Assembly: GCA_947302355.1 (NCBI GenBank)
Contig: CAMYUU010000004.1
Coordinates: forward strand, 16,678 to 80,677
Length of the DNA stretch: 64,000 nucleotides
Source of the DNA: an uncultured Candidatus Saccharibacteria bacterium
Lineage (GTDB): Bacteria; Patescibacteriota; Saccharimonadia; Saccharimonadales; Saccharimonadaceae
Reading direction: 5' to 3'
Shown here: positions 33,801-42,264 of the stretch, piece by piece
Numbering within the stretch: the first letter of the stretch is position 1
Layout: each line of letters starts with the position of its first letter
Notes under the pieces: generated by a model
What the model was told of the DNA's origin: nothing
Database searches by the model: none
What the model saw: the letters and a program-made list of their open reading frames with translations, nothing else
Made by a program: the position numbers and the translations under genes

Positions 33801-34235
33801 GAAATGGAGGTCTGGGCACTTGAAGCTTACGGTGCCGCTACTACTCTTCAGGAGATGTTAACAATTAAGTCGGATGACGTTTACGGTCGTGCTAAAGCAT
33901 ATGAAGCGATTATCAAACACGAGCCGATTGAAGGACCTAAGCTTCCAGAAGGCTTCAATGTCTTGGTCAAGGAATTACAAGGTCTTGGACTTAAGGTTGA
34001 TCTTCTAGACCACGGAGAGTCTGCTGATGCTGGTGACGTTATAGAACGAACTTCAAAAGAAATTGAAAAATCAAAGGATGATCAATCCATCTATGATCAA
34101 CACAAGAAAGATACCGAGCCGCAAATCTACGACCTTGACGAGTCAGAGGCCGAAGCAATGATTGCAGAAGAAGGTATCGAAATAACAGAGGGCGACGAAG
34201 ATGATGGTACTGTCGACCTCGGAGAGGAGTTCTAA
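30807..34235 (+). CDS. rpoB: RNA polymerase beta subunit
   Basis: A 1142-residue core polymerase subunit. Landmarks in order: the N-terminal protrusion, the rifampicin region ([29 protein letters not shown], near 395-425), [11 protein letters not shown] (near 690), the [12 protein letters not shown] motif (near 845) and the C-terminal clamp ([25 protein letters not shown], near 985-1010). It is shorter than E. coli RpoB (1342), lacking large lineage insertions, as in other compact bacteria. The ATG at 30807 overlaps a possible leader peptide. A second ATG at 30855 with AGAGG upstream is an alternative start. There is an acidic tail of about 60 residues. rpoC follows after 1 nt. Confidence 0.97.
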   Translation: [1142 protein letters not shown]

Positions 34236-34236
34236 G

Positions 34237-37200
34237 ATGGCTTGGATGGATAATTTCATAAGCGCATCAGATTTTGACTCTATAAGACTAACTATAGCGA
34301 GTCGAGACGATATTTTGAACTGGAGTTATGGCGAAGTAACTAAGCCAGAGACCATTAATTATCGAACGCAAAAACCAGAGAGGGATGGTCTGTTTTGTGA
34401 AAGGATTTTTGGTCCAACGAAGGATATTAATCCGCACGACTCAAAACTTAAAGGCGTGCGTTCGCGCGAAGCCGCAGTTGATAAGGAAGGCAATCTAGTT
34501 ACTAAATCAATCACGCGCCGTGAACGTATGGGGCACATTGAGCTAGCGGCTCCTGTGGCGCATATTTGGTTTATGCGCGGTATTCCTTCCGCTTTGAGTT
34601 TGTTACTGGATATAACAGTAAAAAATATTGAGAGAGTGGTTTATTTTGCTACTTATCTCATAACAGATGCTAAGACGGAAGAAATTCAAAAAACTCTAGA
34701 AAAGTTAGAGAATCAAACCAAAACAGCTGAGCAAGCTATTAAAATTCGTTACGAGAAGGAAGCCAAAAAGAAAGGTGCTGATATCGAGGCGTTAGCTGAA
34801 GAAAGAACTAAGGAGTTGGAAGAACTAGAAACTAATTATCAGTCCGACAAATCAATCTTGGAGTCCTTCAAGAAAGGTAATACCATTACTGAGGTTCAGT
34901 ATCGTAGCTTGCCAGAAGAATACGAAGATTTAATCACTGTAGAGATGGGCGCAACTGCAATTAAGAAGTTGCTTGACGAAATTGATCTCGACAAGTTGAT
35001 TGAAGATTTGCATAAAGAAGAAGAACAAGTTAAGGGTCAAAGAGAAAAGAAGATCCAAAAACGCTTGAAGACGCTAGAAGGAATGCAAGCTGCAGGAATT
35101 AGGCCAGAAGATTTGATTTTGACTGTAGTTCCGGTTATCCCACCAGATTTAAGGCCAATGATTGCGTTGCCTGGTGGTAGGTTTGCGACTTCTGACCTAA
35201 ATGACCTTTATCGTCGTGTAATCAACCGTAACAATCGTCTTAAAAAATTAATGGATCTAAATGCGCCAGAGGTGATTTGTAGAAATGAAATGAGAATGCT
35301 GCAAGAGGCTGTCGATGCGTTAATCGATAATTCAGCTGCTCATGGCTCTAGGGGTGCAAACTCTACTAATGGTAGGCGTAAATTGAAATCCCTATCTGAT
35401 TTACTAAAAGGTAAGCAAGGTAGGTTCCGTCAGAATTTACTAGGTAAGCGTGTAGATTATTCAGGTCGATCCGTTATCGTGGTTGGACCAGAATTGAAGC
35501 TCAACGAATGTGGTTTGCCAAAGCAGATGGCTCTCGAATTGTTTAAGCCCTTTGTAATCTCTTGGTTGATTGGTCATGAGTATGCCAATAACATCAGGGC
35601 CGCATCTAGATTGATTGAGGCGAAGGAGACTGTGGTTTGGGATGCGCTCGATGAAATAATTGAAGGTAAGTATGTATTACTAAATCGTGCACCGTCTCTA
35701 CATAGATTGTCTGTGCAAGCTTTCCAGCCTAAATTGATTGATGGCAAGGCGATTAAATTACATCCATTAGTCGCTTCTGGATTTAACGCTGACTACGATG
35801 GCGATCAGATGGCGGTTCATCTTCCACTTTCCGATGCTGCTCAGGCAGAAGCTAAGGAGCTAATGTCTGCTTCAAAGAATCTTTTGAAACCGGCTGATGG
35901 TTCTCCAGTGCTAGCTATTTATCAGGATGTGGTGCTAGGCGCATATTATTTGACATATGATAAGCCTGGTACAGATACGGATAAGCCTAAGGCTTTCTCA
36001 AGTGTATATGAAGCCGAAATGGCTCACGATCAGGGAATAATTGCTCTTCAAACGCCGATTAGGGTATTCGCTAAGAAAGAGATTCGCGATACGACTCTAG
36101 GTAGGGTGATTTTCAATGAAATTTTGCCAAAAGATTATCCATATGACAATTCAGTGCAGACTAAGAAGCATTTATCTAAGGTAATGGCTGATATCTTTGA
36201 TCTTTATGGATCTGAGGTGATGGTGAAGACTGCTGATGCCTTGAAAGACTTAGCGTTTGAGTATGAAACTGTGGCTTCGATTTCTACAGCTAAGGATGAT
36301 TATCCAACTTATGATGAAATCGATGACTTTATCGCCGAAGGTGACGCTAAGACAGCTATGATTCAGGAGCAGTTCAATGATGGATTAGTCACTGAAGAAG
36401 AGCGTCATAAGCTAACTATCGCAAACTGGCGCGATATCGATAAAAAGATTTCGGACTTCTTGCAGAGCAAGCTATCTGAGATGGATACCGATATCGCGGT
36501 AATGGTGAACTCTGGCGCACGTGGTAATATTTCGAATATTAAATTGGCCTCTGCCGAAATTGGTATCATGGTTGATATTAATAACAATGAGATTGAATTG
36601 CCGGTGAAATCTTCGTACAAGAAAGGTTTGAATACTTTGGAGTCCTTTATTGCAACACGAGGTGCGCGTCAGGGGCAGGTATCTACCGCTCTTCGTACCG
36701 CCGACTCTGGTTATTTGACTCGTAGATTGGTTGATGTATCACAGGACGTATTTACATCTGATGAAGAAGCAGTCGATCCTGGGTTTACGGTTTATCGCAA
36801 TGAGACCGAAGCATCTGGTATCGAGTTTAGTGCTAGACTTAATGGTCGTTATACTGCTGAAGCGGTACCAGGCTACCTAGAAGCTGATGAGCTAATTACT
36901 AAGGAAATGGCAGAGCAGATTGAAGCTGACGAAAAGATACAATCAGTTAAGATTCAATCAATTTTGTCTACTACTGCAGTGGAAGGGATTCCTCGTAAGG
37001 CTTATGGTATAGATATGTCTACCAGAACATTGGTGGCAGCAAATGAGCCAGTTGGCGTAATCGCTGCCCAGTCCTTGGGTGAGCCTGGTACGCAGCTAAC
37101 GCTTGATACTAAGCATGGTTCTGGTGTGGCTGGTTCTGGTGCGATTGCAAGAGGTCTTCCTCGTGTAGAAGAGCTTTTAGAGGCGCGTACTCCTAAAGGT

Positions 37201-38070
37201 CAGGCGTATGTTTCGCCAATCGATGGTGTCGTGAATATGTGGGAAGACAATAATCGCTATATCGTCGAGATTACCCCACAATCTGGTGTAGTTGAGAGGA
37301 TTGAGCTTGGTGGCCGAAAGCCAGCGGTAAAAGATGGTGCTAGCGTGAAAGCTGGTGCAACTTTGGTAAAGAAGAGTGGCGATAAACCAGCAATTAAGGC
37401 TCCACATGATGGTATCGTAGAGTTAGTTAAGGATGGCATCGTACTAGTGGCGTCGGCGTCTGCACCTGTTAGAGTTGAAATTCCTGGCGATGCTGAATTA
37501 GTTGTTAAAAGCAATGATTCAATAGAAGCGGGCGATCGCTTGACTGCTGGCTCCTTGAATCTTCAAGATTTGATGAAGTATAAGGGTGTAGAAGAAACTG
37601 AGCGTTATATTATGAACGATGTTCTCAGCGTTTATGCTGCACAAGGTCATGAGATTTCACCAAAGCATCTAGAGATAATCGTGCATCAGATGTTCTCGCG
37701 TGTACAGGTTAACGAGCCTGGCGATTCAGAATTCGTATCTGGCGATATCGTTTCTAAGGCTACAGTTTTGACCGAGAATAAAGAGTTGGAGAAAGCAGGT
37801 AAAACTCCTGCAACCTATACCAATTTGCTTCTAGGTATTACTAAGGTGTCGATCTTCTCTGATTCATTCTTGTCAGCTGCTTCGTTCCAAGACACGACGA
37901 GAGTATTGATTAATGCTGCGATTAATGGTCGCGTTGATCACCTAAAGGGCTTAAAGGAAAATGTTATCATTGGCCGCAAGATTCCTGTAGGTACTGGCGT
38001 AGCTCCTTTATCTAGCTTTGAGACTTCGGATTCAAAGCTCCCGACCGAAGCGGATCTTGAGAATCTTTAA
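34237..38070 (+). CDS. rpoC: RNA polymerase beta-prime subunit lacking both zinc clusters
   Basis: A 1277-residue catalytic subunit. The Mg2+ site NADYDGDQMAVH is near residue 517, and the C-terminal VGVIAAQSLGEPGTQLT is near 930. The ATG at 34237 is preferred because GGAGAGGAG lies just upstream. In most bacteria the N-terminal zinc ribbon has four Cys between ERIFGPTKD and RRERMGHIEL. Here that stretch (about 61-95) has none. The second zinc site, normally a CRT..GVCAKCYG-like cluster before the AAQS motif, reads ILSTTAVEGIPRKAYGID (about 906-925), also without Cys. Only three Cys remain in the whole protein. The fold around both sites is otherwise aligned, so this is loss of metal rather than truncation. 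Confidence 0.97.
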   Translation: MAWMDNFISASDFDSIRLTIASRDDILNWSYGEVTKPETINYRTQKPERDGLFCERIFGPTKDINPHDSKLKGVRSREAAVDKEGNLVTKSITRRERMGHIELAAPVAHIWFMRGIPSALSLLLDITVKNIERVVYFATYLITDAKTEEIQKTLEKLENQTKTAEQAIKIRYEKEAKKKGADIEALAEERTKELEELETNYQSDKSILESFKKGNTITEVQYRSLPEEYEDLITVEMGATAIKKLLDEIDLDKLIEDLHKEEEQVKGQREKKIQKRLKTLEGMQAAGIRPEDLILTVVPVIPPDLRPMIALPGGRFATSDLNDLYRRVINRNNRLKKLMDLNAPEVICRNEMRMLQEAVDALIDNSAAHGSRGANSTNGRRKLKSLSDLLKGKQGRFRQNLLGKRVDYSGRSVIVVGPELKLNECGLPKQMALELFKPFVISWLIGHEYANNIRAASRLIEAKETVVWDALDEIIEGKYVLLNRAPSLHRLSVQAFQPKLIDGKAIKLHPLVASGFNADYDGDQMAVHLPLSDAAQAEAKELMSASKNLLKPADGSPVLAIYQDVVLGAYYLTYDKPGTDTDKPKAFSSVYEAEMAHDQGIIALQTPIRVFAKKEIRDTTLGRVIFNEILPKDYPYDNSVQTKKHLSKVMADIFDLYGSEVMVKTADALKDLAFEYETVASISTAKDDYPTYDEIDDFIAEGDAKTAMIQEQFNDGLVTEEERHKLTIANWRDIDKKISDFLQSKLSEMDTDIAVMVNSGARGNISNIKLASAEIGIMVDINNNEIELPVKSSYKKGLNTLESFIATRGARQGQVSTALRTADSGYLTRRLVDVSQDVFTSDEEAVDPGFTVYRNETEASGIEFSARLNGRYTAEAVPGYLEADELITKEMAEQIEADEKIQSVKIQSILSTTAVEGIPRKAYGIDMSTRTLVAANEPVGVIAAQSLGEPGTQLTLDTKHGSGVAGSGAIARGLPRVEELLEARTPKGQAYVSPIDGVVNMWEDNNRYIVEITPQSGVVERIELGGRKPAVKDGASVKAGATLVKKSGDKPAIKAPHDGIVELVKDGIVLVASASAPVRVEIPGDAELVVKSNDSIEAGDRLTAGSLNLQDLMKYKGVEETERYIMNDVLSVYAAQGHEISPKHLEIIVHQMFSRVQVNEPGDSEFVSGDIVSKATVLTENKELEKAGKTPATYTNLLLGITKVSIFSDSFLSAASFQDTTRVLINAAINGRVDHLKGLKENVIIGRKIPVGTGVAPLSSFETSDSKLPTEADLENL

Positions 38071-38098
38071 GATACATAGTTATCTTGGAGTAAAGAAG

Positions 38099-38130
38099 AA
38101 TCTCCCTTTCAGAGATAAGGGAGATTTTTC
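38099..38130 (+). terminator. Rho-independent terminator after rpoC
   Basis: Stem AATCTCCCTT with AAGGGAGATT, 8-nt loop, then TTTC. Confidence 0.85.
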
Positions 38131-38202
38131 GTTTATCTTGGTTTTTGGGGTTTCAAAATCTGACGAAGTATGCTAATATATATATAGTTATCAAGAGGTA
38201 TT

Positions 38203-39636
38203 ATGCATTTCAAGACTATTTTCAAATCCCTAAAGAATAAAGATATGTTGAAGCGAGTATTTATTATACTCGGTATTATTCTGGCTTATAGATTATTAGC
38301 GCAGATTCCTGTACCGATGGGTGATGCGTCTACTTTTAAAGAAGCTGTATCAAATCTAATGGAAAAGTCTGATTTTTCGAGTTTCCTAAATTTGATTTCT
38401 GGTGGCGGTTTGGCTTCATTTAGTATTATTTTGGTTGGTTTATCTCCATATATTACTGGCTCAATTGTGATCCAACTTTTAACTAAGGCTATTCCTTCTC
38501 TTGAGGAGATTTCGAACGATGGAGAAACTGGGCGTCGCAAGATTAATCAGTGGACGAGAATTTTGACGGTTCCTCTTGCAATTGTTCAGTCTATCGCCTA
38601 TATCTTTATTCTTTATCAGTCAACTTTGTCAGCAAATATCGCTTCTGATTTTACGCCTACTTTTAATGATTGGGCGCTGTCGGTAACCGCTATGACTGCG
38701 GGTTCGGTAATTTTGATGTGGTTAGGTGAGTTGATTACGGAGCAAGGTATCGGAAATGGTATTTCTATGTTGATTTTTGCTTCTATAATTTCGCAATTGC
38801 CGACCACGATGGCTTCTCTTGGTGCGTCGCTATTTGACACTAGCGAGGGGACGCTTAACCTGTTTGGATGGTTAGATATACCAGTAAATCCGACGACATT
38901 TTGGATTCTGCTTGGATTTAGTGTAGCTATGCTAATAGTTATTTATTTCTTAGTGAAGTTGAATGAGGCACAACGCATTATTACTATTAACTATGCTAAG
39001 AGGGTACATGGAAATTCATCCTACGGAGGAATTAAGTCGATTTTGCCAATAAAGCTAATTGCAGCTGGCGTAATTCCGGTTATTTTCGCGACTGCCTTCT
39101 TGTCGCTTCCAGCGTTGGTGGGTCAGGTAATCACTTCTATAGATTCGGGGAATGAGTTTGGCCAGTCGTTGATTACTATTTTTTCTGCTCCTTCGGCTAA
39201 TAATTTTGCGGTTATGTATCCGGATGGAATAACTGCACAGTGGTTTGTTTATCCGGCATTATATTTCGTATTGGTATTTATCTTTACGTATTTTTACACC
39301 TCTATTATCTTTAACACTAAGGAAATCGCCGATAATCTACAAAAACAAGGTGGTTTCATTGAGGGTGTGAGGCCGGGTATTACTACGGCAAATTATTTAA
39401 GTAAGGTTGTAAATAGACTTGATTTGTTTGGGGCATTAGCTTTGGGCTTGATTGCGATGTTGCCATTCATTACTGATTATGTCTTTATTTTGACAACTGG
39501 CGCACCAATTGGCTTATCGATTTCTGGTACTGGTCTTTTGATCGTGGTGACGGTGGCACTTGAGAATCTACGGTCGATAGATTCAAGAGCATTAATGATA
39601 ACATACGACGATTTTGATAATGAGTCTAGAGATTAA
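38203..39636 (+). CDS. secY: Protein translocase subunit SecY
   Basis: A 477-residue channel of the Sec system with about ten membrane helices. The start MHFKTIFKSLKNKDMLKRVF and the early RLLAQIPVPMGD segment (about 29-40) are typical. The ribosome binding site AAGAGGT precedes the ATG. Loops such as EISNDGETGRRKINQWTRILT (about 105-125) and NTKEIADNLQKQGGFIEGVRPG (about 373-394) match the ribosome- and SecA-binding loops of SecY. It exports the secreted surface proteins found elsewhere in the window. A sortase gene overlaps its 3' end where adk and map usually follow. Confidence 0.95.
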   Translation: MHFKTIFKSLKNKDMLKRVFIILGIILAYRLLAQIPVPMGDASTFKEAVSNLMEKSDFSSFLNLISGGGLASFSIILVGLSPYITGSIVIQLLTKAIPSLEEISNDGETGRRKINQWTRILTVPLAIVQSIAYIFILYQSTLSANIASDFTPTFNDWALSVTAMTAGSVILMWLGELITEQGIGNGISMLIFASIISQLPTTMASLGASLFDTSEGTLNLFGWLDIPVNPTTFWILLGFSVAMLIVIYFLVKLNEAQRIITINYAKRVHGNSSYGGIKSILPIKLIAAGVIPVIFATAFLSLPALVGQVITSIDSGNEFGQSLITIFSAPSANNFAVMYPDGITAQWFVYPALYFVLVFIFTYFYTSIIFNTKEIADNLQKQGGFIEGVRPGITTANYLSKVVNRLDLFGALALGLIAMLPFITDYVFILTTGAPIGLSISGTGLLIVVTVALENLRSIDSRALMITYDDFDNESRD

Positions 39637-40306
39637 GGGTTGGCGCAAAATTATAAAGTGGGTGGCTTGGTCGATCCTAGCTGGTTTATTCTTGATATTT
39701 TTAATTAGGGTTGCGGTTTTTGAAGGGCAGTATTATAGCGAAAAAGAAGGCAGTGAACGGGTTGTGCTAAATTCTAACGATTCTGGGGAAGAACTAATCG
39801 AAGTAGAGCCGACGGAAGAAGAGGTGAGGGAGTATAAAGTAGCCCCCGACCGTCCACGGTATTTGTCAATTGAAAAACTTGGAATATCGAAGGCTAGGAT
39901 TCTGGCTATGGGCGTGAATGCCGCCGGGGAATTGGATACGCCGCAAAATATATTTGATGTAGGATGGTACGAAGCATCTGGTAAGCCTGGTCAGGGCGGC
40001 ACTATGATTATTGATGGTCATAATGGTGGTCCGCATGTGCTCGGAGTTTTCAAGAATACTCCTAAGCTTTCTGAGGGTGACATTGTCACTGTGGAGCGAG
40101 GAGATGGCGTGATTTATAATTATTCAGTCGTGGAGAATAATTCCGTGCCCTTGGATGAAGCAGATACATATATGGCGACAGCTGCTAAATCACCTGTTTC
40201 GGGGAAAGAATCGGTTACTTTGATTACGTGTACTGGTGAATGGTCGCAAAGTCAAGGTACTTATTTATCGCGTCAGTTCACGAGAGCTGTACTCGTAGAA
40301 GAATAG
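39620..40306 (+). CDS. Sortase, inserted between secY and infA
   Basis: A 228-residue sortase with an N-terminal membrane helix (about 14-30). The transpeptidase core is residues 85-228. The catalytic His lies in IIDGHNGGPH (about 133), the nucleophile Cys in VTLITCTGEW (about 203) and the Arg in YLSRQFTRAVL (about 218). The size and arrangement fit class E/F-like sortases. The ATG at 39620 overlaps secY by 17 nt. A sortase in the secY-infA interval, in place of adk-map, is unusual and places surface anchoring in the same operon as secretion. The likely substrates are proteins with an LPxTG-like end, such as the one encoded at 58332. Confidence 0.87.
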   Translation: MSLEIKGWRKIIKWVAWSILAGLFLIFLIRVAVFEGQYYSEKEGSERVVLNSNDSGEELIEVEPTEEEVREYKVAPDRPRYLSIEKLGISKARILAMGVNAAGELDTPQNIFDVGWYEASGKPGQGGTMIIDGHNGGPHVLGVFKNTPKLSEGDIVTVERGDGVIYNYSVVENNSVPLDEADTYMATAAKSPVSGKESVTLITCTGEWSQSQGTYLSRQFTRAVLVEE

Positions 40307-40331
40307 TGTTTACAAATGTTATTTCTTGTGT

Positions 40332-40337
40332 TATACT
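40332..40337 (+). promoter_or_regulatory. -10 box of infA
   Basis: TGTTATACT, 13 nt before the infA ATG. GTAGGG lies in between and may act as a weak ribosome binding site. Confidence 0.45.
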
Positions 40338-40350
40338 GGTAGGGTAATTT

Positions 40351-40575
40351 ATGGCTAGTCAAAAGGAAGTGATTAAGCTCACAGGCAGTGTTGTTGAAGC
40401 TTTGCCGAATACCCAGTTTCGGGTTGAACTCGAGAATGGTCATGTTATTGTTGCCCATATGAGTGGGAAGATGCGAAAAAACTACATTCGCCTCGTCCCG
40501 GGTGACAGAGTTGAGGTTGAGTTAACCCCTTATGATCTTACAAAGGGTAGAATCAGTTTTCGACTCAAAGATTAA
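40351..40575 (+). CDS. infA: Translation initiation factor IF-1
   Basis: A 74-residue OB-fold protein. The sequence [60 protein letters not shown] is classic IF-1, with all conserved positions. It binds the A site of the 30S subunit during initiation. Its place before rpmJ-rpsM-rpsK-rpsD-rpoA-rplQ is the conserved order of the alpha operon. Two AT-rich hairpins separate it from rpmJ. Confidence 0.96.
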   Translation: MASQKEVIKLTGSVVEALPNTQFRVELENGHVIVAHMSGKMRKNYIRLVPGDRVEVELTPYDLTKGRISFRLKD

Positions 40576-40576
40576 T

Positions 40577-40632
40577 ATCAAATGTTGTAATTTTTGCAAC
40601 ATTTTTAGCTTATTTGCAAAAAGCTAAAAATT
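40577..40632 (+). terminator. Two hairpins between infA and rpmJ
   Basis: First AAATGTTG with CAACATTT followed by TT, then TTTTTAGC with GCTAAAAA. The first looks like an intrinsic terminator. The second could act as a regulatory hairpin for the ribosomal operon. Confidence 0.6.
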
Positions 40633-40672
40633 TGTACGATTACAGCTTTAATAAGGAAAGGATTTTAACACA

Positions 40673-40789
40673 ATGAAAGTACGTGCAAGTGTTAAAAAAA
40701 TCTCCCCTGATGACATTATTGTGCGCCGCAAAGGTGTGCTTAGGGTCATCAATAAGAAAAAACCTAAGAATAAGCAAAGGCAGGGTTAA
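40673..40789 (+). CDS. rpmJ: 50S ribosomal protein L36, zinc-less
   Basis: A 38-residue basic protein ([14 protein letters not shown] start, then [21 protein letters not shown]) in the conserved place between infA and rpsM. The standard bL36 carries a C-x2-C..C..H zinc knuckle. All three Cys are absent here, so this is the Cys-less form. AAGGAAAGG precedes the start about 10 nt upstream. It is the smallest ribosomal gene in the operon. Confidence 0.88.
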   Translation: MKVRASVKKISPDDIIVRRKGVLRVINKKKPKNKQRQG

Positions 40790-40792
40790 TAT

Positions 40793-41179
40793 ATGGCTAG
40801 AATAGCTAGCGTTGTTATACCTTCCGATAAACAAGTTTGGATTGCTCTAACTTATGTTTATGGGATTGGACGAACAACAAGCAAAAAAATCCTTGCGGAG
40901 GCTAAAATCGAGCCTACCACTCGGGTGAAAGATCTCACCGAGGCTGACGAACAGAAAATCAACGACATTATTTCCGCGAAATATCATGTTGAAGGTGATC
41001 TGAGGCGCCTCGTGAGCAATAATATTAAACGCTTAAAGGATATTAATTCCTACAAGGGTATCCGCCACAAGGCTAAATTACCAGTCAACGGCCAACGTAC
41101 TCGTACGAATGCACGTACTCGTAAGGGTAAGGCGATCGCGGTCGGTGGTGCACAACCTAAGGCAGCGAGTAAGACTTAA
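40793..41179 (+). CDS. rpsM: 30S ribosomal protein S13
   Basis: A 128-residue head protein of the 30S subunit. The motif [12 protein letters not shown] (about 23-34) is the helix-hairpin-helix, and [25 protein letters not shown] near the C-terminus is the conserved basic tail contacting tRNA and 16S RNA. Its length is slightly above E. coli S13 (118). Start and stop sit tightly between rpmJ and rpsK. No oddities. Confidence 0.96.
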   Translation: MARIASVVIPSDKQVWIALTYVYGIGRTTSKKILAEAKIEPTTRVKDLTEADEQKINDIISAKYHVEGDLRRLVSNNIKRLKDINSYKGIRHKAKLPVNGQRTRTNARTRKGKAIAVGGAQPKAASKT

Positions 41180-41188
41180 AGGAGCAAT

Positions 41189-41635
41189 ATGGCAGAAGAA
41201 GAAAACATTAAGACAAATGATGCGGCAGTTGAGTCTGCTGACGTATCTACTGTTTCTAAGGCCAAGTCCAAGAAGGTCAAGCGTATCGTGAATGCTGGTG
41301 CTGTTCATATTCAGGCAACATTCAATAACACGATTATCAGCGTAACTGACAAGCAGGGTGGTGTGTTGTCCGCTTCATCAGCTGGTGCTAATGGTTTTCG
41401 CGGATCTAAGAAGGGTACTGCCTTCGCAGCAGGCGTCGCAGCAGAAAAAGCTTTGGAAATTGCGAAAAAGAATCACGCTTTAAATTCTGTAGACGTCTAT
41501 GTTTCCGGAATTGGACTTGGGCGTGATGCTGCTGTTCGTGCAATATCGACTGTTGGCATTAAGATAGATAGCATTACTGATGTAACCCCTATCGCGCATG
41601 GTGGTGTGCGACCTAAGGGAGAAAGGAAACCATAA
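41189..41635 (+). CDS. rpsK: 30S ribosomal protein S11 with N-terminal extension
   Basis: A 148-residue platform protein. The core starts near residue 30 (KKVKRIVNAGAVHIQATFNNTIISVTD) and ends with the usual IGIKIDSITDVTPIAHGGVRPKGERKP segment. The first 30 residues are an acidic and Ala/Ser extension (MAEEENIKTNDAAVESADVS) not found in E. coli. AAAGGAGC precedes the ATG. It overlaps rpsD by 1 nt (TAATG), so the two are translationally coupled. Confidence 0.95.
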   Translation: MAEEENIKTNDAAVESADVSTVSKAKSKKVKRIVNAGAVHIQATFNNTIISVTDKQGGVLSASSAGANGFRGSKKGTAFAAGVAAEKALEIAKKNHALNSVDVYVSGIGLGRDAAVRAISTVGIKIDSITDVTPIAHGGVRPKGERKP

Positions 41636-42252
41636 TGGCTAGAGATCATTCTCCAATTGTAAAGCAGAGTCGTCGTGAAGGGTTTGCATTGGCGCCGAAA
41701 GCGCACAAAGTAATGGCTAAAAAATCTGGTATTCCAGGTGAACACGGTGATATGCGAGTTAGAGGAGGTAGCCTTTACCTCACGCAACTTCGCGAAAAGC
41801 AGAAGGTCCGTCGCATGTATGGTCTTCTTGAAAAGCAATTTGCTAAGTTGATGAAAGAGGCGCAAAAAGCTGAAGGTATGACTGGTCAGAAACTTCTTGA
41901 GTTGTTAGAACGCAGAGCCGATAACGTTGTATATCGTGCTGGTTTTGCACTCACGCGCCGTCAGGCGAGGCAACTCGTGACGCATGGTCATTTCTTATTG
42001 AACGGTAGACGAGTTGATATTCCTTCAATTCGTTTGAAACCGGGAGACGTTCTAGAAGTTAGACCTAGGTCAGCAAAAACAGAATACTTCAAAAATCTTG
42101 CGAATATTATCGGAGCGGCCAACGTAACGTCGCTTTCATGGATGAAGGTCGATGCAAAGAAAATGAAGATCGAAATTACAGGTTTGCCAAAACGCGAAGA
42201 GGCTGAACCTGGTATTAATGAACAATTAATCGTTGAGTATTACTCACGCTAA
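41635..42252 (+). CDS. rpsD: 30S ribosomal protein S4
   Basis: A 205-residue assembly protein that nucleates the 30S body. The S4 RNA-binding domain is clear (RRADNVVYRAGFALTRRQARQLVTHGHFLLNGRRVDIPS, about 92-130). The N-terminal segment, which carries four Cys in zinc-binding S4 forms, has none (MARDHSPIVKQSRREG). It continues the pattern of metal-free ribosomal proteins. In E. coli S4 regulates this operon by binding its mRNA. No such site could be verified here. Confidence 0.95.
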   Translation: MARDHSPIVKQSRREGFALAPKAHKVMAKKSGIPGEHGDMRVRGGSLYLTQLREKQKVRRMYGLLEKQFAKLMKEAQKAEGMTGQKLLELLERRADNVVYRAGFALTRRQARQLVTHGHFLLNGRRVDIPSIRLKPGDVLEVRPRSAKTEYFKNLANIIGAANVTSLSWMKVDAKKMKIEITGLPKREEAEPGINEQLIVEYYSR

Positions 42253-42264
42253 GGAGAAAAGGAC

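Noticed and set aside
34201..34236. rpoC start at 34201 inside rpoB
   Set aside because: The ATG at 34237 has GGAGAGGAG directly upstream and gives the conserved RpoC N-terminus.
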